Assembly (NCBI RefSeq): GCF_905171765.1
Contig: NC_053391.1
Span: forward strand, 656,427,750 to 656,491,749
From: Bufo bufo
Lineage: Eukaryota > Chordata > Amphibia > Anura > Bufonidae
Length of the DNA stretch: 64,000 nucleotides
Direction: 5' to 3'
In this document: positions 52,303 through 63,366 of the stretch, one piece after another
How the letters are laid out: each line of letters opens with the position of its first letter
Position numbering within the stretch: the first letter of the stretch is position 1
Position numbers and translations under genes: made by a program
The notes under the pieces: model-generated
What the model was told of the DNA's origin: nothing
The model's input: only the letters and a program-made list of their open reading frames with translations
Databases searched by the model: none

Positions 52303-52356
52303 TGGTATATCACTGAGGAAGGAGTCAGCCTTAGACTCCGAAACGCGTATGGTGTA
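52303..52356 (+). ncRNA. Hammerhead-ribozyme-like motif
   Basis: Stem I strand TATATCA, core CTGAGGA, one extra A, stem II GGAGTC-AGCCTTA-GACTCC (6 bp), GAA, stem III from the self-pairing ACGCGT, A at the cleavage position, then TGGTGTA, which pairs with TATATCA over 7 bp with wobble pairs. Core residues fit CUGANGA...GAAA. Same extra A as at 36949. Probably the 5' part of another Penelope-type or retrozyme-like element. Confidence 0.6.
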
Positions 52357-52955
52357 TAGAAGGACTCTTGCCCGCACTGTATATATGAATATTTTGGCAT
52401 AATTTCACCTGCCTTTTGGAAGCGCTTCCAACCACTATAAGAAAACCTGTCTGTGGATCGGCTAGCATAAGATCGTGACTACAGACGTGGGACGCCAAGT
52501 CTCATCCACACGCCCGTGGACCGTACAAGGGCAAACACAAGCAGGATAGCTGTGAAGACATCGCAAAGGTAACGGCAGTTTGGAGTTATCGGCGGCCACG
52601 TGGGACACCACGGCTGACCTGACAACCCGCTGCCTGTGAATTGTATCTATTCATTGAATACCACTGTATTTGAAATACTATAGTATCCAGCAGAATCGGA
52701 TATCCTTTTTACTCGAAAGCCACAAGTATTCACATAATAAGCGGGAATGCCGCTGTATTGAAATATTGCAATAACATTATCCAGCAGAACTTTATCAATT
52801 ACTGCCAACACATCGGGACATTGTGCAATATATTCACTGTTAAATCACTGCTTACTTATTGTGACACTGTGCAATATAAATACTAGCTATCTATGACTGT
52901 CAGCAACATTAACCAACACAGAGGAATAGAATTACTTCACGGAGGAAAGGAGAAT
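52357..52955 (+). other. Sequence following the hammerhead motif, probably the same element
   Basis: No ORF. It continues past the solo LTR at 54094. The repeated ATCCAGCAGAA and GTGCAATATA suggest internal duplication. The element's end is not defined. Confidence 0.4.
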
Positions 52956-52960
52956 ATAAA

Positions 52961-54088
52961 TGTCACGGATTAGAGTGGGGGTAACTCTAATCCGTGTGAT
53001 GTTAAGGTAACATAAAGCTGCTTGACCAGGACAACAGATTTAGGGAGCAGGTCACCTCCTAGCGCATCCCTAATCTGACCCTGACTCCTAGCTGTATGAG
53101 CCGACCTTGATGGTAGGAGGGCTCATACTCAGGAACCTGGCTTCCCTCCTAGCCCTGGACAGATCCCTGAGCTAGGAGCTGGATAAGACAACCTGTTCCT
53201 CCTGGATACGGAGGAACAGGAGTCTAGACTGGCCAAGCTGCAAGGAATGGGGAAACAAACAGCCTATGGATATGGCAGGTAGTGAAAGCACTTCCACACC
53301 TACCTGCCACAGACACACTGACTGGATCCCGTGCTCACAAGCTGATGTCCACACCAACATAGAAAGGACACAGCACACACATAAATACACAGGAACCCAG
53401 AACCATAGCTGCAGTAATAAGAGACACCACATAAACATAAAATAACATCAATACATAGGTTTATGACCACAAGGGTGGCCCTCACTGGCAGATGGTATTA
53501 GAGACCAGGAGGATGCCTCCAGCTTACTACAAGGCTGGAGTACCCCTCAGCTACAGGTCTCCACAGAGGCTAAATAGCCCAAAGTGGCCACACCCACACA
53601 GACACATACAGGAAAGGGAATTAACCCTTCCAACACCAACCAGGGAAGTGAAACCACTTAAAGGGGAATACACACACAATAAACACACTGGAGCTGTTAC
53701 CGCCGGCAACGAAATGCGTGGCAACCATGTCCTAGGGAACAGCCAGAAGGCCGAGACACTGCCACCACATGTACACAAATCCACACGTTGCCACGGACAA
53801 CCGCCAGTGAAGGAAAGTCTACAATACACACATACAACAACCTCGTGCACAACAAACAGGGAAAGTGCACACATACTAAGAGAGGTTGCCAGGTGCTACC
53901 GCATGCCCTTCACAGCAAGCTGCCTAGCAACAGCTCAGGCTGCTATACTGGGAATACAATCATGTTGCCAGCGGCAACCACATGTGAGGCAACATACCAG
54001 CAGTCCTCATCATGTGGTTGACAACAGACCAAACCGCAGGCAACTGCATGCGGGTCCAGGAGTCGCGACCATGACCATGGTCGTGACA
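52961..54088 (+). mobile_element. Solo LTR, gypsy-type, 1.1 kb
   Basis: Starts TGTCACGGATTAG and ends GGTCGTGACA. Perfect 5-bp duplication ATAAA (52956-52960 and 54089-54093). No second copy or internal region. A short inverted pair CGGATTAGAG/CTCTAATCCG lies at its 5' edge. ORFs inside show no protein family. Termini match the minus strand of 3531-4114. Confidence 0.82.
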
Positions 54089-54093
54089 ATAAA

Positions 54094-54443
54094 TCTATAA
54101 GAGAAGACACTGAACTATTTAGATCACCACGATATATATATTTTAATATTTTTTATTTTTATTTTTATATATCACTTTCTGATCTTCTACAACCAGTACA
54201 AGACTAAAGCAGGAAGTAAACTCTGGCATAGAGCACAGATACAACAGTTAAGCTACCTGCTGCCCGTGCTTGTCAGCATAGTGCATGGCATCAGAAGGGA
54301 ATGAGGGAGCCCGACGCCCATGCCCGCGTGTAGGACCAGCAGTGCAGGCACGAAGTGCTGGGCTAACAATTTTTTCATGGGTCAACCCTAGTATTCCCCA
54401 GCTAGTGCAGTAAATTCTACCTGGTAAATCACTCCCACACCTC
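54094..54443. other. Unassigned sequence
   Basis: Right half of the sequence into which the solo LTR inserted, with an AT-rich tract at 54130-54170. Nothing else recognised. Confidence 0.4.
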
Positions 54444-54447
54444 TTAA

Positions 54448-54903
54448 AGAGAACCTTTCATGGGTCCAGACATTATAAACTAAGTATCAGGATATGTAGG
54501 GCATAGTGCAGGGATCTAACTGCGCTTACTATTTTTTCTGGGCGCCGCTCCGCTCGCCCGCTGAGGCCCCCGTTATATTCTCCCGCCTGGTATGCTAATT
54601 TTAGCATCGTTGCAGGGAGGAGGAGACTGCACTGTTTCTCAATGGGCGTTTCCTTCTCCCTGGCTGTAGCGCTGTCCAATCGCAGTGGAGAGCGTCACAG
54701 CCAGGGAGTAGGAGACACCCATTGAAAAACAGGGCAGTCTCCTCCTCCCTGTACCGATGCTAAAAATAGCATACCAGGCGGAAGAATACAACAGGGGCCA
54801 CAGCGGGCGAGCGGAGCGGCGCCCAGAAAAAATAAATCCCTGCACTATGCCCTACATATCCTGATACTTAGTTTATAATGCCTGGACCCATGAAAGGTCC
54901 TCT
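54448..54903. mobile_element. TTAA-flanked foldback MITE
   Basis: TTAA at 54444-54447 and 54904-54907. Ends AGAGAACCTTTCATGGGTCC and the inverse of AGAGGACCTTTCATGGGTCC. Arms of about 200 bp include GCGCCGCTCCGCTCGCCCGC and its complement and CAGTCTCCTCCTCCCTG-type sequences. No coding capacity. Confidence 0.85.
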
Positions 54904-54907
54904 TTAA

Positions 54908-55935
54908 TCCTCATTTCACACCTCAGGTTGCCCTCCTCATACCAGCTACATCATATATTGAAGTGAACAATTTATAAAAATACTAAAGAATTTTCATACA
55001 AAGGTACAGTACAAATATAGTATAACACGGATCACATGGGGGGACAAATGAATACAGATCCTGGGGTTTGGATGAAGTGAAATTGACGCCCTGGATTTTC
55101 AAAAATTATATTCGGCAGCTACTGTGCGCGTCATTGGTGCTCAGTATACGGGGAATTATCTTGCCATTATGTGCTCTGAGATGTTCTTTAAATAGACACA
55201 CAAAAATCAGGAAACAAAAACGAGCAATATCAGAACAGCGCTAGAGAGAAATGAAAGAGTTCTTGCATTTTAACCACTTTTACCACACCGACCCGATGGA
55301 CTACAAGGCTCATGTTGGTGGAAGTCCGGGAGCAGCAGGCAATAAATAGGTTAAAGCACGGACTTATATGGATATATGGATAAATTATTTTTACTTTTTT
55401 TACAGACCCAACACATTTTGTAGATAGTCTTCGCAGTATATGGCGACACTGTCTGGCATGGTATATGGGAGCACTATCAGATGCGGATTGGCCATAGACC
55501 CTACAGGGAAATTTCCCAGTTGTCCGATCCCTAGGCGGGCCACCCAAGCCAGCCAGGTACATGATGATTTAATTCTCTCCTACGCACCTGGCCAGCAGCT
55601 GCAGGCGTCCTCCTAAATTCAACTGTATCTATGTCCTCAGGACAGCGATACAGTTGAATAATGTTCAGCAGGTTGCGGTATTTTGTGCTGCACTATAGTA
55701 ATGCTGGCTCTGCCTATTTCTATTGGCCCTGCCTAATTATGTTGCCCCGCCTTCTGTCAGTTTGGACCTACCTACAACATGGGGCCCCTTTAATTCTCAA
55801 TCCACCCCTGAGCACTATACATGGGGGCACTATTTGGCAGGTTCTTTTTATAGGACACTCTCTGACAGGCACAATACTTAGGGAGATTTTCTGGCAGGCA
55901 TTGTAAGGCAGGGGAACTTTTTTAGCCTGCATTGT
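54908..55935. other. Unassigned sequence
   Basis: No gene. A hairpin at 55618-55660 pairs TTCAACTGTATC with GATACAGTTGAA and resembles 2163-2203. Degenerate GGCACTAT-type repeats begin near 55440. Confidence 0.4.
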
Positions 55936-56530
55936 GTATACAGTACTTGTATGTATGGCGGTGCCTTCTGACTTGCCACATAGCAGTATTATTTGGTCAC
56001 TGTGTCGTTGTATTATGTGATAAATATATGATGGCATTATTCAGTCACTATATGGTGGTATTCTTCTGCTACTGAATAGTGGAATTATTTATTTTATACA
56101 TGGTGGTAACATTCAGTTAGTGTATGGTGCTATTATTCAATTACAATATGGTGGTTGTATTCAGTCAGTGTATGCAGTATTTGTCAGTCACTGTATGGTG
56201 GTATTATTGTATTTTGGCTTGGTGGTATTTAGTCAGTGTATGGCAATATTATTCAGTCACTGTAGGGAGGTATTATTCATTTACTGTATGGTGGTATTTA
56301 TTTTGCTACTTTATGGAGGTATTAGTCACCATATGGCAGTACTATTCAGTCATTCTATGGTGGTATTATTCAGTCACTGTATGGGGATATTGTTCAGTTA
56401 TTATATGGCAGTATTAGTCACTGTATGGGGGTATTGTTAAGTTACTATATGGCAGCATTATTCAGTCACTGTATGGGGTTATTATTTATTTGTTACTGTG
56501 TAGTGGTATTATTCAGTCACTGGTATTAGG
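55936..56530. repeat. Degenerate tandem repeat of about 30 bp
   Basis: Units of the form TATTATTCAGTCACTGTATG and GTGGTATTATTC run with many substitutions, about 18-20 copies. Two plus frames stay open by composition and are not genes. Confidence 0.75.
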
Positions 56531-56678
56531 CTCTGTTAACATTTGTGTCATTGCTTCAGTCTATAACATTTCATATGCTGGAAACCACTGGTTTCCAGGT
56601 TTCCATAGTTTGGATGTGTTTGGGAATTATTGTGTACTGGGAGTACACTTATAAGGGGAACTATGCACTACAGACCAT

Positions 56679-56680
<2 letters not shown>

Positions 56681-56756
<76 letters not shown>
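56681..56756. repeat. (TATC)19 microsatellite
   Basis: Nineteen uninterrupted TATC units, followed to about 56870 by degenerate TATC/CATATC blocks. Confidence 0.97.
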
Positions 56757-56879
56757 ATTAATCTCATATCTATCTATCTACATATCTAATATTTATCTAT
56801 CATCTATCTCATATCTATCTATATATCACATATGTATCTTTGATCTATCTCACATTTATCTATCTATAGAACTGGACTT

Positions 56880-57270
56880 GGCCGTTTTTAGTATATTGTA
56901 GACAGTAAATACAGTTTATTCTCCATATAAAATCTGATCCTTTTTACCCTCTAGCAGTAAGGAGTAATGTTATCTCTGCCCATAACTCTGCTTTCGGAGC
57001 CTCCTGTATGATGAATACTAATGTATCCCGGCTTTCTCTTTGTGCATTTTTTTCTTCCCATTCTGCTTATCCGGATTGTCCTCGTGCAGTCATATCAGTC
57101 TTAGCACTCATCTTCTGTAATAGATATCGTTCTGGGGCAGAAAATTCTATTTATTGCTCAATTCTGACTGATTCACATCCAGTCAGCTGCAATTATGACT
57201 AAGTGTCTGCAGCACCTGCACCTCCTTGTGTCTCCGGGGAGAATCCTCCACAGCATCTGGTTTAACGTCA
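56880..57270. other. Unassigned sequence
   Basis: No repeat boundary or exon recognised; ordinary base composition. Confidence 0.4.
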
Positions 57271-57274
57271 CGGC

Positions 57275-57490
57275 TTATAGGGTATTTATCTGCCTTCGCA
57301 CATAATACTGCGGTGGGAGATTCTGGTAAACCTGGCCGTACACATAATTGTTCACAATGGAAACCTTAATGCAGAACTGGATCTGTCCCACGATGAACAC
57401 CGCTGGTGCCGGTGGAGCCCATTGACTTACCGTACGTTGGAAACTACTGTAGTCCGTGGAATCTGCACTGGAGAACCCCACAAATGTGAA
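57275..57490 (-). other. Possible unrecognised exon or gene fragment
   Basis: A minus-strand frame reads EFTFVGFSSADSTDYSSFQR, then VFIVGQIQFCIKVSIVNNYV and YGQVYQNLPPQYYVRRQ to a stop. The reading looks protein-like, with varied codons and several CpG-containing codons. A strong splice-donor consensus (ACG|GTAAGT) lies at about 57424-57432. No ATG begins it; a CTCAAG at its left edge could be an acceptor. I do not recognise the family. It may be a host exon, a pseudogene or chance. Confidence 0.2.
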
Positions 57491-57492
57491 CT

Positions 57493-57902
57493 CTTGAGGG
57501 CAGATTTACCATACCTTCACTCCAGAATTCTCACCCCAAAATGTCACAAAATTGGGCTTTTGTGACTTTTTGCAGTCTCTTGTGCAAAAATGTTGCAACT
57601 TATGGCAGTTTTACACCACTCACTCCAGTTTGGAAATATACTGTAGGTGGAAAAGTGGGCATGGTTAGCTATGTTAATAAGTTTCACTCCAGATCGAGAC
57701 TTTTTTTTAAAGTCGCAAAAAAGTTGCAATCTCACTCCGGTCGGAAGGTGGAGTAAGAAAACTGTAGTAGCTTTTCACGTTTGGTGCGGATCCATCATGG
57801 CAGGTCTAAGAAAGTGTGCGGGGAAGTGGACGGGCTGGCAGACCCGTCTCATTCATCATCTTCTATGCCTGTTTTAGGCACAGAAAATGGTCTAAATGTA
57901 AG
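57493..57902. repeat. Left part of an older repeat that hosts the hAT element
   Basis: Starts GAGGGCAGATTTACC and, after the hAT, 62174-62310 ends CTTAATAAATGACCCTC, which resembles its inverse. The pair looks like a palindromic MITE split by the hAT. End similarity is modest. Confidence 0.4.
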
Positions 57903-58149
57903 CTGGCTTATAGAGTTGAGCGGACACCTGAATGTTCGGGTTCGGCCGAACTTCAGAAAAAAGTTTTAGTTCGGGACCCGAACTTGACCCCGAACCTGAA
58001 CCCCATTGAAGTCAATGGGGACCCGAACTTCTGAGCACTAAAATGGCTGTAAAAATGTCATGGAAAGGGCTAGAGGGCTGCAAATGGCGTCAAAATGTGG
58101 TTAAGAGCATCAATTAAAGAAGCATTTCAGAAATTTTATTCCCTGTTAC

Positions 58150-58670
58150 CTATGCAGAGCAGGGGTTTATTCACGTCTAAAATTGTATAATGTCAACCCA
58201 AGAATGTAATAGAAAAATTACAGAAATGTATTAACCTGTCAACTTGGTAGAGAAGGGGTCTATGACAGAATTTTTTTTTTATTGTCACCCTAAAATGTAA
58301 AATAAAAATGAAATTTATTAAGCTGTCAACTAGGTAGTGGAGGGGTATATTACAGCCAAAAATTTGTAAAATTTCTCCCGAAAATGTAACAGACAATTTT
58401 TTAATTTTTTTACCTGTCTACTCGGTATAGCAGTGGTACATCACACCCAAAAATTTGTGAATTTCACCAGAAAATGTAAGTGACAAATTATTATTATTTT
58501 TTTCGGTCTACTAGGTACAGCAGTGGTACATCACATCGAAAAATTGGTGAATTTCACCGGAAAATGTAAGTGACAAATTTTTTTTTTTTAACCTGTCGAC
58601 TAGGTATAGCAGTGGTACATCACACCCAAAAATTGGTGAATTTCACCAGAAAATGTAACTGACAAAGTAG
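58150..58670. repeat. Subterminal tandem array of the hAT element, about 70 bp
   Basis: Seven or so diverged units containing TAGCAGTGGTACATCACACC, AAAAATTGGTGAATTTCACC and AAAATGTAAGTGACAAAT. Lies between the transposase stop and the terminus at 57911. Confidence 0.8.
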
Positions 58671-58945
58671 TGAAATGACATTAAAAAAAATACGTACAAA
58701 TAAAAAAAAAATATAGATTTATGAGGTGGAGTTCCATATGGAGTAGGAGTTTGAGGAGGCGGTGGACGTAGCGGCGTAGGTGGAAGCAGTGGTGGAGGAG
58801 GACGAGGTAGCCAACACAGGTTTTTGGTATTAATTAAATTTTTTAAAATTAGGGTATACTCCAAAAGAGTGTGAAATATCCAAAATACAAGAATGAGCAA
58901 TTGCGCTGCAGTATAACAATGGCTGGTTAGTGCCGGTATACATGT

Positions 58946-61149
58946 CTATTCTGCACAAGGTACGGACAAGTCCTGTGGGATCCATGCCTGGTTCATTTTA
59001 ATGAACGTGAGCTTGTCCACATTGGCTGTGGACAGGCAGCTGCGCTTGTCTGTGATAACGCCCCCTGCCGTGCTAAACACACGTTCAGATAACACACTGG
59101 CTGCAGGGCAGGCCAGCACCTCCAAGGCATAAAGGGCAAGCTCAGGCCATGTGCCCAATTTGGAGACCCAGAAGTTGAAGGGGCCAGACCCGTCATTCAG
59201 TACGTGTAGGCATGTGCACACATACTGCTCCACCATGTTGGTGAAATGCTGCCTCCTGCTAAGACGTTACATATCAGCTAGTGGTGCTGGTTGTTGTGGC
59301 ATGCTGACAAAGCTTTTCCACATTTCGGCCATGCTAACCCTGCCTTCTGAGGTGCTGGCGGTGCCCCAGCTGCGTTGGCGACCTCTTCCTCTGCCTTCGC
59401 CTTGTGCTTCCACTGTGCCCCCGCTGTCAGGTGGGAATGCCACCAGCAGCGCGTCTACCAGCGTGCGCTTGTACTCGCGCATCTTACGATCACGCTCCAG
59501 TAACGGAATTAGGGACGGTATGTTGTCCTTGTAATGGGGATCCAGCAGCGTGGCCACCCAGTAATCAGCACAAGTTAGAATGTGGGCAACTCGACGGTCG
59601 TTGCGGAGACACTGAAGCATGTAATCGCTCATGTGTGCCAGGCTGCACAGAGGCAACGAAAAGCTGTCCTCTGTGGGAGGTGTATCGTCTGTGTCCTCTG
59701 TATCCCCCCATCCACGCACCAGTGATGGCCATGAGCTGGTCTGGGTGCCACCCTGCTGTGAACATGGTTCCTCCTCCTCCTCATCTTCCACCTCGTCATC
59801 CTCCAGAACTGTGCCCTGGCTGGACAATTGTGTACCTTGGGTTTGTGGGTGCAGGAACCCACCCTCAGAGCCACTTGGGAATGACTGGCCGGAAACCCTA
59901 TGAAATGATCCCTCTTCCTCCTCCTCCTCCTGTGTCACATCCTCTTCCATCATCGCCAGCAGCGTTTTTTCAAGGAGGCATACAAGTGGGATAGTTACGC
60001 TGAGAACGGCGTTATCAGCACTGGCCATGTTGGTGGAGTACTCGAAACAGCGCAACAAGGAACACAGGTCTCGCATGGAGGCCCAGTTATTGGTGGTGAA
60101 GTGGTGCTGTTCCGCCGAGCGACTCACCCGTGCGTGCTGCAGCTAAAACTCCACTATGGCCTGCTGCTGCTCGCACAGTCTGGCCAGCATGTGCAAGGTG
60201 GAGTTCCACCTTGTGGGCACGTCGCATATGAGGCGGTGAGCTGGAAGGCCGAAATTACGCTGCAGCGCGGACAAGCGAGCACTCCGAGCAGCAGCAGGGT
60301 GAGAATGCCAAAAGAGCGCACTTTGTGCAGCAGCTCTGACATATCGGGGTAATTTTTAAGGAACCTCTGCACCACCAAATTCAGCACATGCGCCAGGCTA
60401 GGGGTGTGCGTCAAACCGGCTAGTCCCAGAGCTGCTCCGAGATTTCGCCCCCATTATCGCACACCACCAGGCTCGGCTTGAGGCTGACTGGCACCAACCA
60501 CTCATCAGTCTGTTGTTCAAGGCCTGTCCACAGCTCCTGCGCGGTGTGGGGTTTGTCCCCAAAACAGATAAGTTTTAAAACTGCCTGCTGTCGTTTACCC
60601 CTGGCTGTGCTGAAGTTGGTGGTGAAGGTGTTATGCTGACCGGATGAGGAGCTGGTAGAGGATGAGGAAGCAGAGTAGGAGGAGGAAGCAACAGGAGGCA
60701 AACTGAAGCGCCCTGCAATCCTCGGTGGTGGAAGGACATGCGCCAAACTGCTATCCGCCTCAGGCCCAGCCGCCACTGCATTTACCCAGTGTGCTGTTAT
60801 GGAGATATAACGTCCCTGACCGTGCTTACTGGTCCACGTATCCATAGTGAGGTGCACCTTGCCACAGATGGCATTGCGCAGTGCACACCTGATTTTGTCC
60901 CCTACTTGGTTGGGAAGGGATGGCTTGCCTGGAAAAGTATTGGCGGCTGGGCATGACGTACTGTGGGACAGCCACCGCCATAAGGTCTTTAAAACTATCC
61001 GTCTCCACCAGACGGAATGACAGCATTTCAAAGGCAAGTAATTTAGAAATGCTGGCATTCAGGGCTAGGGATCGCGGGTGGGTAGGGGGGTACTTCCTCT
61101 TCCTCTCCAGCGTTTGGGAGATGGAGAGCTGAACGCTTCCGTGGGACAT
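58946..61149 (-). pseudogene. hAT transposase, several frameshifts
   Basis: From the right: AFEMLSFRLVETDSFKDLMA and VPQYVMPSRQYFSR (61149-60930). After a shift, VHLTMDTWTSKHGQGRYISI (first catalytic Asp) and SLKPSLVVCDNGGEIS (60900-60420). Then LAHVLNLVVQRFLKNYPDMS (60414-60330), shifted again; HHFTTNNWASMRDLCSLLRC and DYWVATLLDPHYKDNIPSLI (60127-59267). Last comes the dimerisation domain ELALYALEVLACPAASVLSE and FSTAGGVITDKRSCLS (59236-58946). A Glu-rich insert (TQEEEEEEGSF) is notable. No BED finger was seen upstream. At least four breaks make it inactive. Confidence 0.88.
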
Positions 61150-61563
61150 TGTGGAGATGCTTGGTGACCCAGGTGGTGCAAAAAAACCTTTTTTTCCCCC
61201 AAACTTGTGTTTGCTTAATAATTAAAAAAAATTTACAAACAGATTATTTGGGCTGTTTTTAAAACTTGGATTTCAATGTCCCAAAAGCTCAGATGCAGTG
61301 CTGGTGCACTGAGCTTTCAGAAAATGTCCGCCGCCGCCCACCTAACTGACTTGTAAAAGTTTTTTTTTCAGTCACTTGACTCAGGGCAGGATAAAAAAAT
61401 GGTGCCCCGCACCCACACAACAAAATGTATGTAGATCGCTGAGATAGATTCACATTTTGAACAAAGATTCTCTCCTATTCTCTCCCTGAAATCACCAGCA
61501 GCATCCTCTCCCTACACTAAGCACAGCAGAGTGACGAGCAGCGCTACGTGACTCCAGCTTATA

Positions 61564-61920
61564 GAAACATAGAAACATAGAATGTGTCGGCAGATAAGAA
61601 CCATTTGGCCCATCTAGTCTGCCCAATATATCTGAATCCTATTAATAGCCCCCGGCCCTATCTTATATGAAGGATGGCCTTATGCCTATCCCATGCATGC
61701 TTAAACTCCTTCACTGTATTTGCAGCTACCACTTCTGCAGGAAGGCTATTCCATGCATCCACTACTCTCTCAGTAAAGTAATACTTCCTGATATTACTTT
61801 TAAACATTTGCCCCTCTAATTTAAAACTGTGTCCTCTTGTGGTAGTTTTTCTTCTTTTAAATATGCTCTCCTCCTTTACCGAGTTGATTCCCTTTATGTA
61901 TTTAAAAGTTTCTATCATAA
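61564..61920 (-). mobile_element. 5'-truncated LINE 3' end
   Basis: 8-bp duplication AGCTTATA (61556-61563 and 61921-61928). On the minus strand it encodes a LINE ORF2 C-terminus ending at 61658 (TTRGHSFKLEGQMFKSNIRK; FTERVVDAWNSLPAEVV). It finishes in a TTTCTATG tandem repeat, typical of CR1/L2-like 3' ends. The clade is not certain. Inserted upstream of the hAT transposase. Confidence 0.78.
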
Positions 61921-62173
61921 AGCTTATATAGAGGCTGGGTCACATGCTACACTGGCCAATCACAGCCATGCCATTAGTAGGCATGGCTGTGATGGCTTCT
62001 AAGGGCACACAGTTAAACGCTTGTTGATTGGCTGCCTTTCAAAAAGCGCCAAGAAAGCGCCGAACACCGAACCCGAACTTTCACTAAAATGTTCGGGTTC
62101 GGGGTCCAAAAATCCTAAAGTTCGGTACGAACCCGAACTCTAGAGTTCGGGTTCACTCAACCCTACTGGCTTA

Positions 62174-63071
62174 CATTTAGACTGGCGCTGGATATGCCAA
62201 TGTTATGTAGAGTCCGGCGCCTCTTCATAACTTTGGCGGATCCACCTCCAGCTATAGGGGTTATTAAGACAGGCGTCTAAAACGCCGGTCTTAATAAATG
62301 ACCCTCATAGTCTCTTTAATTAATGCCAATTTATTTATATTTTTTTGTCTGAAAGGGCAGACCCTCCTCATATAGTGAATGGGGCCCTGGCTGCGAATAG
62401 AGCTCGGCTATTTTCGGAACTCCCATAGAGGTGAATGGAGGGGGGCTGCACATGTGTGACTGCTCTCTGTTCATTTCTGCGGTCCCCTTCTGGAGATAGG
62501 ATTGGGTCCTAGATGTGGGACTCACACATGGGACTGATGATGGGCATACCCCTTTGAGGCGGCCATATGTTTTAGAATAGTTTGAGGAAGACAGTCTGAA
62601 AAGTGTTAAAAAAAAGAAAATACAATCTAATTGATTTGAGTTTTTACTACTGATATACCATGTCCTGGATGAACGAGAACCTTCAGAGACAGAGATACAT
62701 TTCCCCAAACAGGCATAGTGCAGCCATTGATATTCATATATGCTTCCACCTTAACTTGGGCAAGTTCTCATCCTACAGTATGCCTTCCAAGGACTCCAAT
62801 AATGGCCTACTGTCTAATCAATGGGGTATGATTTTATACCTGGAATCATCCCTAGCGCCCAAGACCTATACCTGCAAATTGAGATGCAAGAGAATGTACC
62901 CAAACATTATGTTCTGCTGTTCCCTTTTCGTTTTTGGCCAGTTAAAATGTATTTAGTTTAATGTGGGGCTCCTCCTTTTTCCAAATAAGATCCCAAAATA
63001 GATCAACAGTTGTGTTGAAAAGATCTGATGTAAGCCATATAGGAGGATTATGAAGAAAATATACAGTAAGA
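62174..63071. other. Right part of the hAT-hosting repeat, then unassigned sequence
   Basis: 62174-62310 completes the repeat noted at 57493. From 62311 to 63071 no gene or element boundary is recognised. Confidence 0.4.
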
Positions 63072-63079
63072 CTTGTGGC

Positions 63080-63358
63080 CAGTGGCGTACATGGAGAAAT
63101 AAAGGCCCCAAAGGCAAGGATCAAACCAGGCCCCCCCACACAGGACAGAAGGGTTTCTGCCTAAACACCGCCTTCAATGACCCTTGGGTAATTTTTCCAC
63201 TGCCTCATTTGCTAAAAGTTGTTCCTTTAGAGGGTAGAGTCCTGACCAAGTTTTCACCTCCAGTAGAAGAGGAGAGGATCCCAACTAAGACTGGGCACCC
63301 TTTTGCCCTGGGCCCCATAGCAGTTGCATGGTCTGCTGCTATGGTAGATACGCCTCTG
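63080..63358. mobile_element. hAT-type MITE (CAGTGGCGTA ends)
   Basis: Perfect 8-bp duplication CTTGTGGC (63072-63079 and 63359-63366). Ends CAGTGGCGTAC and ATACGCCTCTG (one mismatch). Interior not palindromic beyond the ends; probably an internally deleted hAT derivative. Confidence 0.85.
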
Positions 63359-63366
63359 CTTGTGGC

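Larger units (their letters stand above)
57911..62165 (-). mobile_element. hAT transposon with decayed transposase
   Basis: Perfect 8-bp duplication CTGGCTTA (57903-57910 and 62166-62173). Ends TAGAGTTGAG and CTCAACCCTA. Subterminal GTTCGGGTTCGG repeats are present on both sides (57933 and 62087-62150). The transposase is on the minus strand in several frames. It carries a LINE fragment at 61564-61920 and a 3' tandem array at 58150-58670. Confidence 0.93.

Noticed and set aside
56120..56440. Two ~100-codon ORFs rich in Val, Tyr, Ser
   Set aside because: Readings of the degenerate GTATGGTGGTATTATTCAG tandem repeat.
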